Source: Myxococcus landrumus | GTDB lineage: Bacteria > Myxococcota > Myxococcia > Myxococcales > Myxococcaceae | Length of the DNA: 64,000 nucleotides | Assembly (NCBI RefSeq): GCF_017301635.1 | Contig: NZ_CP071091.1 | Span: 4,228,001 to 4,292,000, forward strand | Reading direction: 5' to 3' | Shown: positions 43,685 through 51,524 of the stretch, piece after piece | How positions within the stretch are numbered: the stretch's first letter is position 1 | Layout of the letters: the number at the start of each line of letters is the position of its first letter | Made by a program: the position numbers and the translations under genes | The notes under the pieces: model-generated | The model's input: only the letters and a program-made list of their open reading frames with translations | The model's database searches: none | What the model was told of the DNA's origin: nothing

Positions 43685-43863
43685 CTCGCTCTCAGGTCTT
43701 CTGCGCACACAGAGCCGAACGAGAGGTGCCCCTGATCTCTCTTCCCGCTCCTCCTGCGCCCGCTTGCTCTCCAACCTGATCGGGAATCACGAACCCCGGC
43801 CTAGAGGAATTCACAAGAAAGGCGGGAGCACCGCAGATTCGGGGAATGCGTATATCATTCAAG

Positions 43864-44946
43864 TCACTCGGAGAATGAGCAGACCGGAGAAGGGGGCGCG
43901 AGGTTCTTGGAGAAGCCAAGCCAAGTTGGGAGCGAGTGATAAGTTTCATCCTGGTCGAATCGGTTGCTTTCATAGAGGTATTCTCCACGAATCCATCCGA
44001 TAGGAATTCGACCATTATAGGGACGCCCTTGGAAGGAAATCACACCTACAGCGCCATCAAGCGATTCGCCGACAAGATCATATCCGTCTACGGGGGGCAT
44101 GACGGTTTCGAAAGAATAAACTTGGTCGTAGATGGTTGTCGTCGTGCTGCTCAAATGAAATCGGTGGAGAAAGAAGCGAACCGAACCTTCCGCCAGCCCC
44201 ATACCGGTTCGTCTGAAGTTGAGTCGACCCCCTGGAGGAATCTCGGCGACCAGAGGCGCTCCGCCAAAATACTGGGTGAAGTCGCGTTTGAATCGCTGCT
44301 CCTCATAGAACCATTTCTCGTCTATGAGCTTCTCGGGCAGGGTATCGAACCGAAGCCGTGCTTCGCCGATCATCCATTTCTGGCCGAAACCAGGACGCCC
44401 TCCGAGGTGTGCATCTGCGACCTGCAATGCTGAGACAGCAAGGGTCTGCAATGCTGCGGATTGAAGATGCTTGGATTCAATCCAGTGCATTGCATAGAAC
44501 TTCATGAACTCCAGCGGGAGGTCCCGAGTCTTCCCTTGAGGGATATGGGCTCCGACCAAATCCGAATTGAACTCGAACTCGCAGAAGTCACCCAGCAGCG
44601 CGGAAAGCCATGGGACGTCCTCGGGTCGGATGTAGCCGGGTTTTGAGAAAAGGCGCCCGATCAGCTTTCCCAGGAACTCTCCACACGTTCTTTTTTCCAG
44701 GTCCAGGCCGCTCATCACAAGCATGGGTCGATTGGGGACCTCCGGCGCCCATATTCTTCGCGGCCCCAAGACCGAGTCTACGAGCCGAAACTCGGACTCA
44801 AACTGTGCCCGTCGCCGCTGGCACGGAACACAGAGGCTCTTTGACGGCGAAAGAAGGCGCTTGCAGTCAGCACACGCGTGAGTGAGCGCCGGCTTGGCTG
44901 ACTTCTTTCGATGAGGAGGCACGCGAGGAACTCTCGCATGCGCCAT
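43864..44946 (-). CDS. Zinc-ribbon protein of unknown function
   Basis: 360 residues from the ATG at 44946 (MAHARVPRVPPHRKKS); another ATG lies five codons upstream. Near the N-terminus CADCKRLLSPSKSLCVPC forms a CxxC...CxxC zinc ribbon, followed by a helical region (EFRLVDSVLGPRR) and a long mixed domain with EFMKFYAMHWIESKHLQSAA and a beta-rich C-terminus (GRLNFRRTGMGLAEGSVRFF). I recognise no family. The start codon lies 11 bp after the tRNA terminator, leaving no room for an ordinary promoter, so it may be read from elsewhere or have lost its promoter at the island edge. Confidence 0.65.
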   Translation of the reverse strand: MAHARVPRVPPHRKKSAKPALTHACADCKRLLSPSKSLCVPCQRRRAQFESEFRLVDSVLGPRRIWAPEVPNRPMLVMSGLDLEKRTCGEFLGKLIGRLFSKPGYIRPEDVPWLSALLGDFCEFEFNSDLVGAHIPQGKTRDLPLEFMKFYAMHWIESKHLQSAALQTLAVSALQVADAHLGGRPGFGQKWMIGEARLRFDTLPEKLIDEKWFYEEQRFKRDFTQYFGGAPLVAEIPPGGRLNFRRTGMGLAEGSVRFFLHRFHLSSTTTTIYDQVYSFETVMPPVDGYDLVGESLDGAVGVISFQGRPYNGRIPIGWIRGEYLYESNRFDQDETYHSLPTWLGFSKNLAPPSPVCSFSE

Positions 44947-44956
44947 GTTCACCAAA

Positions 44957-44992
44957 AGCAAAAAGGCCCCGCCAGTTTTTTGGCAGGGCCTT
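44957..44992 (-). terminator. Rho-independent terminator of tRNA-Asn
   Basis: On the minus strand AAGGCCCTGCCA, loop, TGGCGGGGCCTT followed by TTTGCTTTTGG; a 12-bp stem with one mismatch (44963-44974 with 44981-44992) and a T-rich tail. It directly follows the tRNA gene. Confidence 0.85.
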
Positions 44993-45004
44993 CTTGTTCT
45001 TCAG

Positions 45005-45077
45005 CTCCCCGACGAGGACTCGAACCTCGGACCTAGTGATTAACAGTCACCCGCTCTACCGGCTGAGCTATCGGGGA
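45005..45077 (-). tRNA. tRNA-Asn (GTT)
   Basis: 73 nt on the minus strand. Acceptor stem TCCCCGA pairs with TCGGGGA; the D arm carries GCTCAGCCGGTAGAGC; the anticodon loop contains CTGTTAA (anticodon GTT); the T arm has GAGGTTCGAGTCCTC. CCA is not encoded. Its 3' end points toward the accessory island, the normal position of an integration site. Confidence 0.95.
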
Positions 45078-45269
45078 ATATGTCCTCGCTGTGGTACGGC
45101 GCCGCAGCGATGACGCGCTTTCTAGAGAACGGAGCCTCCCCTGTCAACAGTCCCGTTTGATCCACTCTCCCGGCTCCTCCACCAACCGTGGTCCGCCCTG
45201 GCCGGACTCGCCCCCATCACCTCCCAGGCCCTCTCTCTCGTCCTCTCGGGGACCCCCGCCGAGCGTGTC

Positions 45270-46415
45270 GTGGATCGCACCCTCCGTGCGTACCGCTCCC
45301 TCTCCAGTCCCCAGCGCCAGGCCCTCAAAGAAGCCCTCTTCAACGTCGGCCTCTGGCGCCGCCGCCTCTCCTTCCTCCTCGACCAGCCCGACGCCCCGCC
45401 CCCTCTCCTCCTCTTCGCCTTCCTCCACGGCCTCGCCCACATCCCCGCCCCGGAGGCCGCCTCCCTCGCGGGTGTGGACGCCGACCCGCTCCCCTCCCTC
45501 ACCCCCACCCCGCCCCCCTCCCTTGCCCTCCGGTACTCCCTCCCGGACTGGCTCGCCGACCACCTCTCCCGTGAGCTCGGCCCCGAGGCCGACCCCTTCT
45601 GCGCCCACCTCAACGTCCCGGGCCCCATCACCCTCCGCGCCAACCCCCTCCGCACCTCCCGTGACGCCCTCGCCACCCGACTCCTCTCCGAGGGCGTCTC
45701 CACCCGCCCCGGCTCCTGGAGCCCCCTCGCCCTCCACATCGAGGGCCCGCGCCCCAACCTCTACGCCCTCCCCTCCCTCCAAGAGGGCCTCTTCGAGGTC
45801 CAGGACGAGGGCAGCCAGCTCCTCGGCCTCCTCCTCGACGCCCAGCCCGGGGAGACCGTCCTCGACCTCTGTGCCGGTGCCGGCGGGAAGACCCTCCTCC
45901 TCGGCGCCCTGATGCGGAACTCCGGCCGGCTCCTCGCCCATGACCCCAACCCGGAACGCCTCGACCGCCTCCTCCAGCGCTCCTCCCGCGCTGGCCTCAC
46001 CCGCCTCCAGGTCCTCCGGACCCCGCCCTCCCCGGGCCTCGACGCCGACCGCGTCCTCGTCGACGCCCCCTGCTCCGAGCTCGGCCCCCTGCGCCGCGGC
46101 CCCGACCTCCGCTTCCACTCCTCCCCCGACGCCCTCTCCCACTTCCCTCCCCTCCAACGCGCCATCCTCCAGCGCGCCGGAGACCTGGTCCGCCCAGGCG
46201 GCCGACTCGTCTACGCCACCTGCACCGTGAACCACGCCGAGAACCAGGACGTCGTCGCCGACTTCCTCGCCTCCCGCCCCGACTACCGCCTCATCCGTCC
46301 AGGCTCCGGCTGGCTCTCCGACTCCTGTCTCCAGGGCGACTTCCTCTTCGTCACCCCCCACCGCCACGGCACGGATGCGTTCTTCGCCGCCGTCCTCGAA
46401 CGCTCGGCGGGCTAG
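45270..46415 (+). CDS. RsmB-like rRNA (cytosine-5) methyltransferase
   Basis: 381 residues from a GTG at 45270. An N-terminal NusB-like helical domain (RQALKEALFNVGLWRRRL) precedes a methyltransferase core with the SAM motif VLDLCAGAGGKTLLL, the VDAPCSELGPLRR motif (PC catalytic site) and the second catalytic Cys in VYATCTVNHAENQDVV, then a FFAAVLER end. These are the marks of RsmB/RsmF-type 16S rRNA m5C methyltransferases. Coding-like sequence continues upstream in frame (QALSLVLSGTPAERV, as in RsmB N-termini) to a TAG near 45124 but has no ATG, GTG or TTG, so the true start may be a rare codon. Codons are extremely C-rich. Confidence 0.88.
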   Translation: MDRTLRAYRSLSSPQRQALKEALFNVGLWRRRLSFLLDQPDAPPPLLLFAFLHGLAHIPAPEAASLAGVDADPLPSLTPTPPPSLALRYSLPDWLADHLSRELGPEADPFCAHLNVPGPITLRANPLRTSRDALATRLLSEGVSTRPGSWSPLALHIEGPRPNLYALPSLQEGLFEVQDEGSQLLGLLLDAQPGETVLDLCAGAGGKTLLLGALMRNSGRLLAHDPNPERLDRLLQRSSRAGLTRLQVLRTPPSPGLDADRVLVDAPCSELGPLRRGPDLRFHSSPDALSHFPPLQRAILQRAGDLVRPGGRLVYATCTVNHAENQDVVADFLASRPDYRLIRPGSGWLSDSCLQGDFLFVTPHRHGTDAFFAAVLERSAG

Positions 46416-46452
46416 ACACAGAGCCACCAGGCGGCCGCACTGTCCGCGTGCC

Positions 46453-46487
46453 GACGGACGGAGGTACTCAACACGCCTCCGTCCGTC
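46453..46487. terminator. Perfect 12-bp hairpin after the methyltransferase gene
   Basis: GACGGACGGAGG (46453-46464) and CCTCCGTCCGTC (46476-46487), loop 11 nt, 38 bp past the stop at 46415 and 39 bp before the ldcA ATG. It probably ends the methyltransferase transcript or attenuates read-through. No T tract. Confidence 0.55.
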
Positions 46488-46525
46488 CCGGCGCGAAACC
46501 CAAAGACCTCTCCATCGCCGGTGCT

Positions 46526-47437
46526 ATGAAGCGCCCCGTGCGTTGGCTCAAGCCCCTCCCGCTCCGCCCCCGCGACACCGTCCACGTCGTCGCCCCCTCC
46601 GGCCCCTTCGACCGCCCCACCTTCGAAGCCGGACTGGCCTTCATCGCCGAGCGCTACTCCCCCATCCACCGCCCCGACCTCTTCGCCGCCCACCGCTACC
46701 TCGCCGGTGACGACACCCGCCGCGCCGAAGAGCTCGCCCACGCCCTCACGGACACCTCCGCCCGCGCCACCTTCTGCGCCCGCGGCGGCTACGGCAGCGC
46801 CCGCCTCCTGCCCCGTCTCCCCCTCGCCGACGCCGCCCCCAGCCTCTTCACCGGCTTCTCCGACCTCACCTCCGTCCACGGCGCCCTCCAGGCCCACGGC
46901 CGCGTCTCCATCCACGGACCCGTCCTCACCCAGCTCGGCAAGCAGCCCCCCGAGGTCCGCGAGTACTTCTTCCGCCTCCTCGAATCCCCAGAAGCCCCAC
47001 CCCCACTGACGGGCTCCGCCACCTACGTCCCCGGCTCCGCCCAGGGCCACCTCGTCGGCGGCAACCTCTCCGTCCTCGCGTGCCTCCTCGGCACCCCGTA
47101 CCTGCCACCCCTCGACGGCGCCATGCTCCTCCTCGAGGACGTCACCGAGCGCCCCTACCGCCTCGACCGGATGTGGACCCAGCTGCGCCTCGCCGGCGTC
47201 TTCTCGCGCGTGCGCGGCATCGTCCTCGGCGACTTCACCTCCTGCGAGGAGCGCGACGCCTCCTACTCCAGCGCCGACGTCCTCCAGGACCTCGCTCGCG
47301 AGGAAGGCCTCCCCTGCGCCGCGGGCTTCCCCATCGGCCACGGCACCCTCAACTACCCCGTGGCCCTGGGCACCCAGGTCCACCTCGACGCGGACGCGGC
47401 CCGCCTCACCTTCCTCGAAGGAGCCGTGCGCTCATGA
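46526..47437 (+). CDS. ldcA: Muramoyltetrapeptide LD-carboxypeptidase (peptidase S66)
   Basis: 303 residues from the ATG at 46526 (MKRPVRWLKPL); the frame extends upstream to 46448 through a hairpin, so the shorter start is preferred. Family features: VHVVAPSGPFDRPTFEAGL, ARGGYGSARLLP, and the S66 triad Ser112 (GFSDLTS), Glu204 (LLLEDVTE) and His272 (PIGHGTLN). The cytoplasmic enzyme removes the terminal D-Ala from recycled murein tetrapeptides, giving the tripeptide used by Mpl, encoded two genes downstream. The stop overlaps the next start (ATGA), so the genes are coupled. Confidence 0.92.
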   Translation: MKRPVRWLKPLPLRPRDTVHVVAPSGPFDRPTFEAGLAFIAERYSPIHRPDLFAAHRYLAGDDTRRAEELAHALTDTSARATFCARGGYGSARLLPRLPLADAAPSLFTGFSDLTSVHGALQAHGRVSIHGPVLTQLGKQPPEVREYFFRLLESPEAPPPLTGSATYVPGSAQGHLVGGNLSVLACLLGTPYLPPLDGAMLLLEDVTERPYRLDRMWTQLRLAGVFSRVRGIVLGDFTSCEERDASYSSADVLQDLAREEGLPCAAGFPIGHGTLNYPVALGTQVHLDADAARLTFLEGAVRS

Positions 47438-48624
47438 GCACTCCTCCAGAGAAACACCCCGTCGCCGTCCTCCAGACGCTCCTCGAAGAAGCCGTGAACA
47501 TCGGCGTCTTCCCCGCCGCCCAGGCCGTCGTCCTCCACCGGGGCGTCCAGGTCTTCGGCGGCGTCGCGGGCAATGTCTCGGGCGACACGCGCTTCGACCT
47601 CGCCTCGCTCACCAAGGTCATCAGCACGACGGCGCTGTTCCTCCGCCTGTGGACCGAGGGAAAGGTCGGACCCGATACCCTCGTGTCCCGCTTCTTCCCC
47701 CACACCCCCGTGGGCGACGCGGGCGCCACCGTCGCGGACCTGCTCTACCACCGCTCCGGCCTGCCCCCCTTCGTCCCCTTCTTCGCCCAGGCCCTCACCC
47801 AGCACCCCGAGCTGCTCGACGCCACCTGCCCCTCGGCCACTCGCGCCCGCGTCCGCGACGAGGTCATCCAGGCCGCGGCAAGCACCCCGCTCGCCGCCGC
47901 GCCGCGCACCCGCTCGGCCTACAGCGACGTGGGCTTCATCCTCCTCGGCGAGATTCTCTCCCGCGCCGCCAACGCCCCGCTCGACACGCTCTTCTCCCGC
48001 CACGTCGCCGAGCCGCTCGACCTCACCGCCCGCTTCCACCGCCTCACCGACTTCCCCGCCGACTCCCTCCCCGCCCCCACCGGCGCCACGCGTCCCCGCG
48101 AGCCCGCGCCCGGCCAGGAGACTCTGTGGAGCAACGTGCCCACCCAGCCCACGCGCCCGGGGGAGGTCGATGACGACAACGCCTGGGTGATGGACGGCGT
48201 CGCCGGGCACGCGGGCCTCTTCGGCACCGCCGTGGACGTGGCCCGCTTCGGCCAGGCCCTCCTCGAGGGCTGCTCCGGCAAGCACTCCGCGCTCGCGCCC
48301 GGCCCCCTCTGGCACCGCGTGCTCGCCACGGACCCGCTCGTGGAGGGCAGCACCCGCTCCATGGGCTTCGACTCGCCCTCGAAGGTCGGCTCCAGCGCGG
48401 GCCGCTTCCTGGGCGACTCACCTCCGGGCGCCGTCGGGCACCTGGGCTTCACCGGAACGAGCCTCTGGGTGGACCTGCGCCGCTCGCTGGTGGTGGCGCT
48501 CGTCACCAACCGCGTCGCGCACGGACGCCAGGAGGTGCGCATCCGCGACTTCCGGCCCGTCTTCCATGACTTCGTCGTGGAGGCGCTCGGCCTCACCGCT
48601 ACCTCGCAGGGAACACATGGCTGA
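47434..48624 (+). CDS. Beta-lactamase-fold serine hydrolase
   Basis: 396 residues. Class C beta-lactamase/PBP4-like family: Ser58-x-x-Lys61 in ASLTKVIS, Tyr163-S-D in TRSAYSDVGFILLGEILSR, and a HLGFTGTSLWVD segment in the place of the KTG motif (HxG type). LYHRSGLPPF is also typical. No signal peptide, so it is probably cytoplasmic, unlike true beta-lactamases. It starts within the ldcA stop (ATGA) and its end overlaps the mpl start by 8 bp, so it is the middle gene of a recycling operon and may act on muropeptides or on cell-wall-derived D-amino-acid peptides; the substrate is inference. Confidence 0.9.
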   Translation: MSTPPEKHPVAVLQTLLEEAVNIGVFPAAQAVVLHRGVQVFGGVAGNVSGDTRFDLASLTKVISTTALFLRLWTEGKVGPDTLVSRFFPHTPVGDAGATVADLLYHRSGLPPFVPFFAQALTQHPELLDATCPSATRARVRDEVIQAAASTPLAAAPRTRSAYSDVGFILLGEILSRAANAPLDTLFSRHVAEPLDLTARFHRLTDFPADSLPAPTGATRPREPAPGQETLWSNVPTQPTRPGEVDDDNAWVMDGVAGHAGLFGTAVDVARFGQALLEGCSGKHSALAPGPLWHRVLATDPLVEGSTRSMGFDSPSKVGSSAGRFLGDSPPGAVGHLGFTGTSLWVDLRRSLVVALVTNRVAHGRQEVRIRDFRPVFHDFVVEALGLTATSQGTHG

Positions 48625-50089
48625 CGACAACGGCAACGTCCTCGACACCCTCGAACCCGGCAGCGTGCGCCGCGTCCACCTGGTGGGCGTGGCAGGCACG
48701 GGCATGGGCTCCTTCGCCGGCATGCTCAAGGCCGCCGGCTACGAAGTCACCGGCAGCGACGAGAATGTCTACCCACCCATGAGCGACATGCTCAAGGCGT
48801 GGGGCATCCCCGCGTCCTCACCGTACCGGCCAGAGAACCTGGACGCCGCGAAGCCGGACCTCGTCATCATCGGCAACGTCATCCGCCGCGTGAATCCCGA
48901 GGCCACCGCCGTCCGCGAGCGCGGCCTCAAGCAGATGAGCTTCCCCGCCGCGCTCGGCTCACTCTTCCTCGAGCGAGCGCACTCCGTCGTCGTCGCCGGC
49001 ACCCACGGCAAGACGACGACGTCCTCGATGATGGCGCACGTCCTCGTCGAGGCCGGAAGAGACCCGTCCTTCCTCGTGGGCGGCGTCACCCAGAACTACG
49101 CGGGCAACTACCGCGTCGGCAAAGGCGCGCACTTCGTCGTCGAGGGCGACGAGTACGACACGGCCTACTGGGACAAGGGCTCCAAGTTCCTCCACTACCG
49201 CCCGCGCACGGCCATCCTCACCAGCGTGGAGTTCGACCACGCGGACATCTTCAAGGACCTGCCCCACTACGAGGCCACGTTCCAGAAGTTCGTCCGGCTC
49301 ATCCCGCAGGACGGGCAGCTCATCGTCTGCGCCGCATACCCCAACGCCGTGAAGCTCGCGCGCGAGGGCTGCCAGGGCCGAGTCATCACGTACATCGCGA
49401 AGGAAGGCGCGGACGCGGACTACGTCCCTCGCGACGTGTCCTTCGGTGCCGAGGGTGCGCGCTTCCAGGTGGTGGAGAAGGGCCAGGTGCTCGGCACGGT
49501 GGTGCTGCCCATGGGCGGGCTGCACAACGTGGAGAACGCGCTGTCCGTCATCGCCGCCGCGCGCGGGCTGGGCCTGTCCTTCGACGAAATCGCCCAGGGC
49601 CTGTCCACGTTCCGAGGCGTGAAGCGCCGGCAGGAGCCTCGCGGCGAGCCGGGTGGAATCCTCGTGGTGGACGACTTCGCGCACCACCCCACGGCGGTGC
49701 GAGAGACCATCGCCGCCATCCACCACCGCTACCCCGAGCGCCGCCTGTGGGCCATCTTCGAGCCCCGCTCCAACACCAGCCGCCGCAACATCCACCAGGA
49801 GGACTACGCCCACGCCTTCACCGGCGCGGCGCGCGCGAGCCTCAAGGTGCCGGAGCGGCATGACAAGGTGCCCGTCGGCGAGGAGCTCGACGTGCCTCGG
49901 CTGGTGAAGGACCTCCAGGCCCAGGGCATCGCCGCCGAGGGCTCCACCGACGTCCAGTCCCTCGTGGACCTGGTGGCTCGCGAGTCCCGCGCGGGGGACA
50001 TCCTGCTCGTGATGAGCAACGGCGCGTTTGGCGGCTTCATCGAGAAGCTGCTCGTGGCGCTGCGGGCGCGTGCGGGGGAGACTGCCTGA
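48617..50089 (+). CDS. mpl: UDP-MurNAc:tripeptide ligase Mpl
   Basis: 490 residues from the ATG at 48617. Mur-ligase layout: N-terminal Rossmann domain (VHLVGVAGTGMGSFAGMLKA), ATP-binding loop G128-THGKTTT, VEGDEYDTAYWDKGSKF, VEFDHADIFKDL, then the C-terminal domain with VVDDFAHHPTAVRETI and FEPRSNTSRRN. The YDTAYWDKGSKF and NTSRR motifs separate Mpl from MurC. The enzyme attaches the recycled tripeptide L-Ala-D-Glu-mDAP to UDP-MurNAc. Placed with LdcA, which makes that tripeptide; the genes overlap. Confidence 0.95.
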   Translation: MADDNGNVLDTLEPGSVRRVHLVGVAGTGMGSFAGMLKAAGYEVTGSDENVYPPMSDMLKAWGIPASSPYRPENLDAAKPDLVIIGNVIRRVNPEATAVRERGLKQMSFPAALGSLFLERAHSVVVAGTHGKTTTSSMMAHVLVEAGRDPSFLVGGVTQNYAGNYRVGKGAHFVVEGDEYDTAYWDKGSKFLHYRPRTAILTSVEFDHADIFKDLPHYEATFQKFVRLIPQDGQLIVCAAYPNAVKLAREGCQGRVITYIAKEGADADYVPRDVSFGAEGARFQVVEKGQVLGTVVLPMGGLHNVENALSVIAAARGLGLSFDEIAQGLSTFRGVKRRQEPRGEPGGILVVDDFAHHPTAVRETIAAIHHRYPERRLWAIFEPRSNTSRRNIHQEDYAHAFTGAARASLKVPERHDKVPVGEELDVPRLVKDLQAQGIAAEGSTDVQSLVDLVARESRAGDILLVMSNGAFGGFIEKLLVALRARAGETA

Positions 50090-50090
50090 C

Positions 50091-50648
50091 ATGCGCCTCC
50101 TGCTCCCGGTCCTCCTCGGTGCCCTGTCGCTCACGGGCTGTGCTCGCTCCAAGATGCCGCCGCTCACGACGGACAAGCCGGGCGGCGCGGGGGCCTCGGA
50201 AGGAGTGGTGACCCGCACGGGGCCGCTGACCTTCCAGGTGAAGCACTACCCGGGCGGCGAGCCGTATGACCTGACGAGCGACCGGGGCCGCGTGGTGCTG
50301 CTCGAGGTGTGGGCCACCTGGTGCGAGCCCTGCCGGGACGCGCTGCCCTTCTACGAGAACCTGGGCCGCGAGTATGCGAGCCGGGGGCTCAAGGTCTACG
50401 CGCTCAACATCGACGAAGACCCCAGGGCCATCGCGCCGTTCTTGAAGGAGGTGAAGGTCTCGCTGCCCATCCTCCTCGACGAGAACGCCCAGGTGGCCGA
50501 GCGCACGCTCAAGGTTCGCGGGATGCCCACCCTGTATCTCATCGACAAGCGCGGGCTGGTGCGCTTCATCCATGAGGGGTTCGGTGAGGAGTTCCTCGCC
50601 AAGTACCAGTCGGAAATCGAGACGCTGCTGGCCGAGCCCGCGCCGTAG
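50091..50648 (+). CDS. TlpA-like thioredoxin lipoprotein
   Basis: 185 residues from the ATG at 50091, one base after mpl. Lipoprotein signal MRLLLPVLLGALSLTGC (lipobox LTGC). The thioredoxin fold carries VWATWCEPCRDALPF with Cys78 and Cys81, and a cis-proline loop GMPTLYLID. This is the AhpC/TSA-TlpA type that reduces disulphides outside the cytoplasm, for example during cytochrome c maturation or cell-envelope protein repair. Probably the last gene of the recycling operon by position. Confidence 0.92.
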   Translation: MRLLLPVLLGALSLTGCARSKMPPLTTDKPGGAGASEGVVTRTGPLTFQVKHYPGGEPYDLTSDRGRVVLLEVWATWCEPCRDALPFYENLGREYASRGLKVYALNIDEDPRAIAPFLKEVKVSLPILLDENAQVAERTLKVRGMPTLYLIDKRGLVRFIHEGFGEEFLAKYQSEIETLLAEPAP

Positions 50649-50675
50649 CACGCACGCGTCAGGAGGCACGTCACC

Positions 50676-51503
50676 ATGGTTGCCAAGGCCCTCGAGACTC
50701 CCGCCGCCCTGCGCCGCACCACGGAGGAAGGGGCCCGGCTGGCCGGGCGCATCCTCGCCGACCGCTTCCTGGGCGAGCGCATCATCGAGCTCAAGGGCGG
50801 CATCGACCTGGTGACGGACGCGGACCGGGCCTCGGAGGAGGCGCTGCTCGCCTTCATCCGCGAGCGCCACCCCACCCACGCCATCCTCGCCGAGGAGAGC
50901 GGCGCCACCGCGGGCACGGATGGACTGCGCTGGCTGGTGGACCCGCTCGATGGCACCACGAACTACGCCCACCGCGTGCCGCACTTCTGCGTCAGCGTCG
51001 CGGTGGAGGGCCCTGGTGGGATGCTCGCGGGGGCCGTGTATGACCCGATGCTCGACGAGCTCTTCTCCGCCGCGAAGGGAGAAGGCGCCACGCTCAACGG
51101 CCGGCCGCTGCGAGCCAGCACCGTCGCCTCGTTGCACCAGGCGCTCTTGTGCACGGGCTTCCCCTACGACGTGCGTGAGCGTCCCGAAGGCCCCGTGGGA
51201 CTCTTCACCCGCTTCGTCCTGCGAGCCCAGGGCATGCGCCGCACGGGCAGCGCCGCCATGGACCTGGCCTATGTCGCCGCGGGTCGGTTCGATGGCTTCT
51301 TCGAGTTCGGCCTCAAGCCGTGGGACATCGCCGCGGGCTCGCTGCTCGTGGAGGAGGCCGGAGGTGTCATCCGCCACGTCACCGGCGCGCCCTTCAACGT
51401 GATGCGCGGGGATGTCATCGCCTCCGCGCCCGCGCTCGCCCCGGTGCTGCTCTCCGAGGCCAAGAGCTTCATCGACGAGATGGGCTGGACGCCTCGCGCG
51501 TAG
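50676..51503 (+). CDS. Inositol monophosphatase family protein (SuhB-like)
   Basis: 275 residues preceded by AGGAGG. Metal-binding motifs of the family are complete: ILAEESGAT, WLVDPLDGTTNYAH and FGLKPWDIAAGSLLVEEAGG. It should hydrolyse inositol-1-phosphate or a related sugar phosphate with Mg2+; 3'-phosphoadenosine phosphatase activity cannot be excluded. It follows the TlpA gene by 27 bp and may belong to the same transcript. Confidence 0.92.
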   Translation: MVAKALETPAALRRTTEEGARLAGRILADRFLGERIIELKGGIDLVTDADRASEEALLAFIRERHPTHAILAEESGATAGTDGLRWLVDPLDGTTNYAHRVPHFCVSVAVEGPGGMLAGAVYDPMLDELFSAAKGEGATLNGRPLRASTVASLHQALLCTGFPYDVRERPEGPVGLFTRFVLRAQGMRRTGSAAMDLAYVAAGRFDGFFEFGLKPWDIAAGSLLVEEAGGVIRHVTGAPFNVMRGDVIASAPALAPVLLSEAKSFIDEMGWTPRA

Positions 51504-51524
51504 GCCGTCCCGCGGCATCCGAGG

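Noticed and set aside
45144..46427. Long minus-strand Gly/Glu/Val-rich frames opposite the methyltransferase gene
   Set aside because: They result from extreme C-rich codon third positions on the plus strand; similar shadows lie opposite ldcA, the serine hydrolase and mpl.
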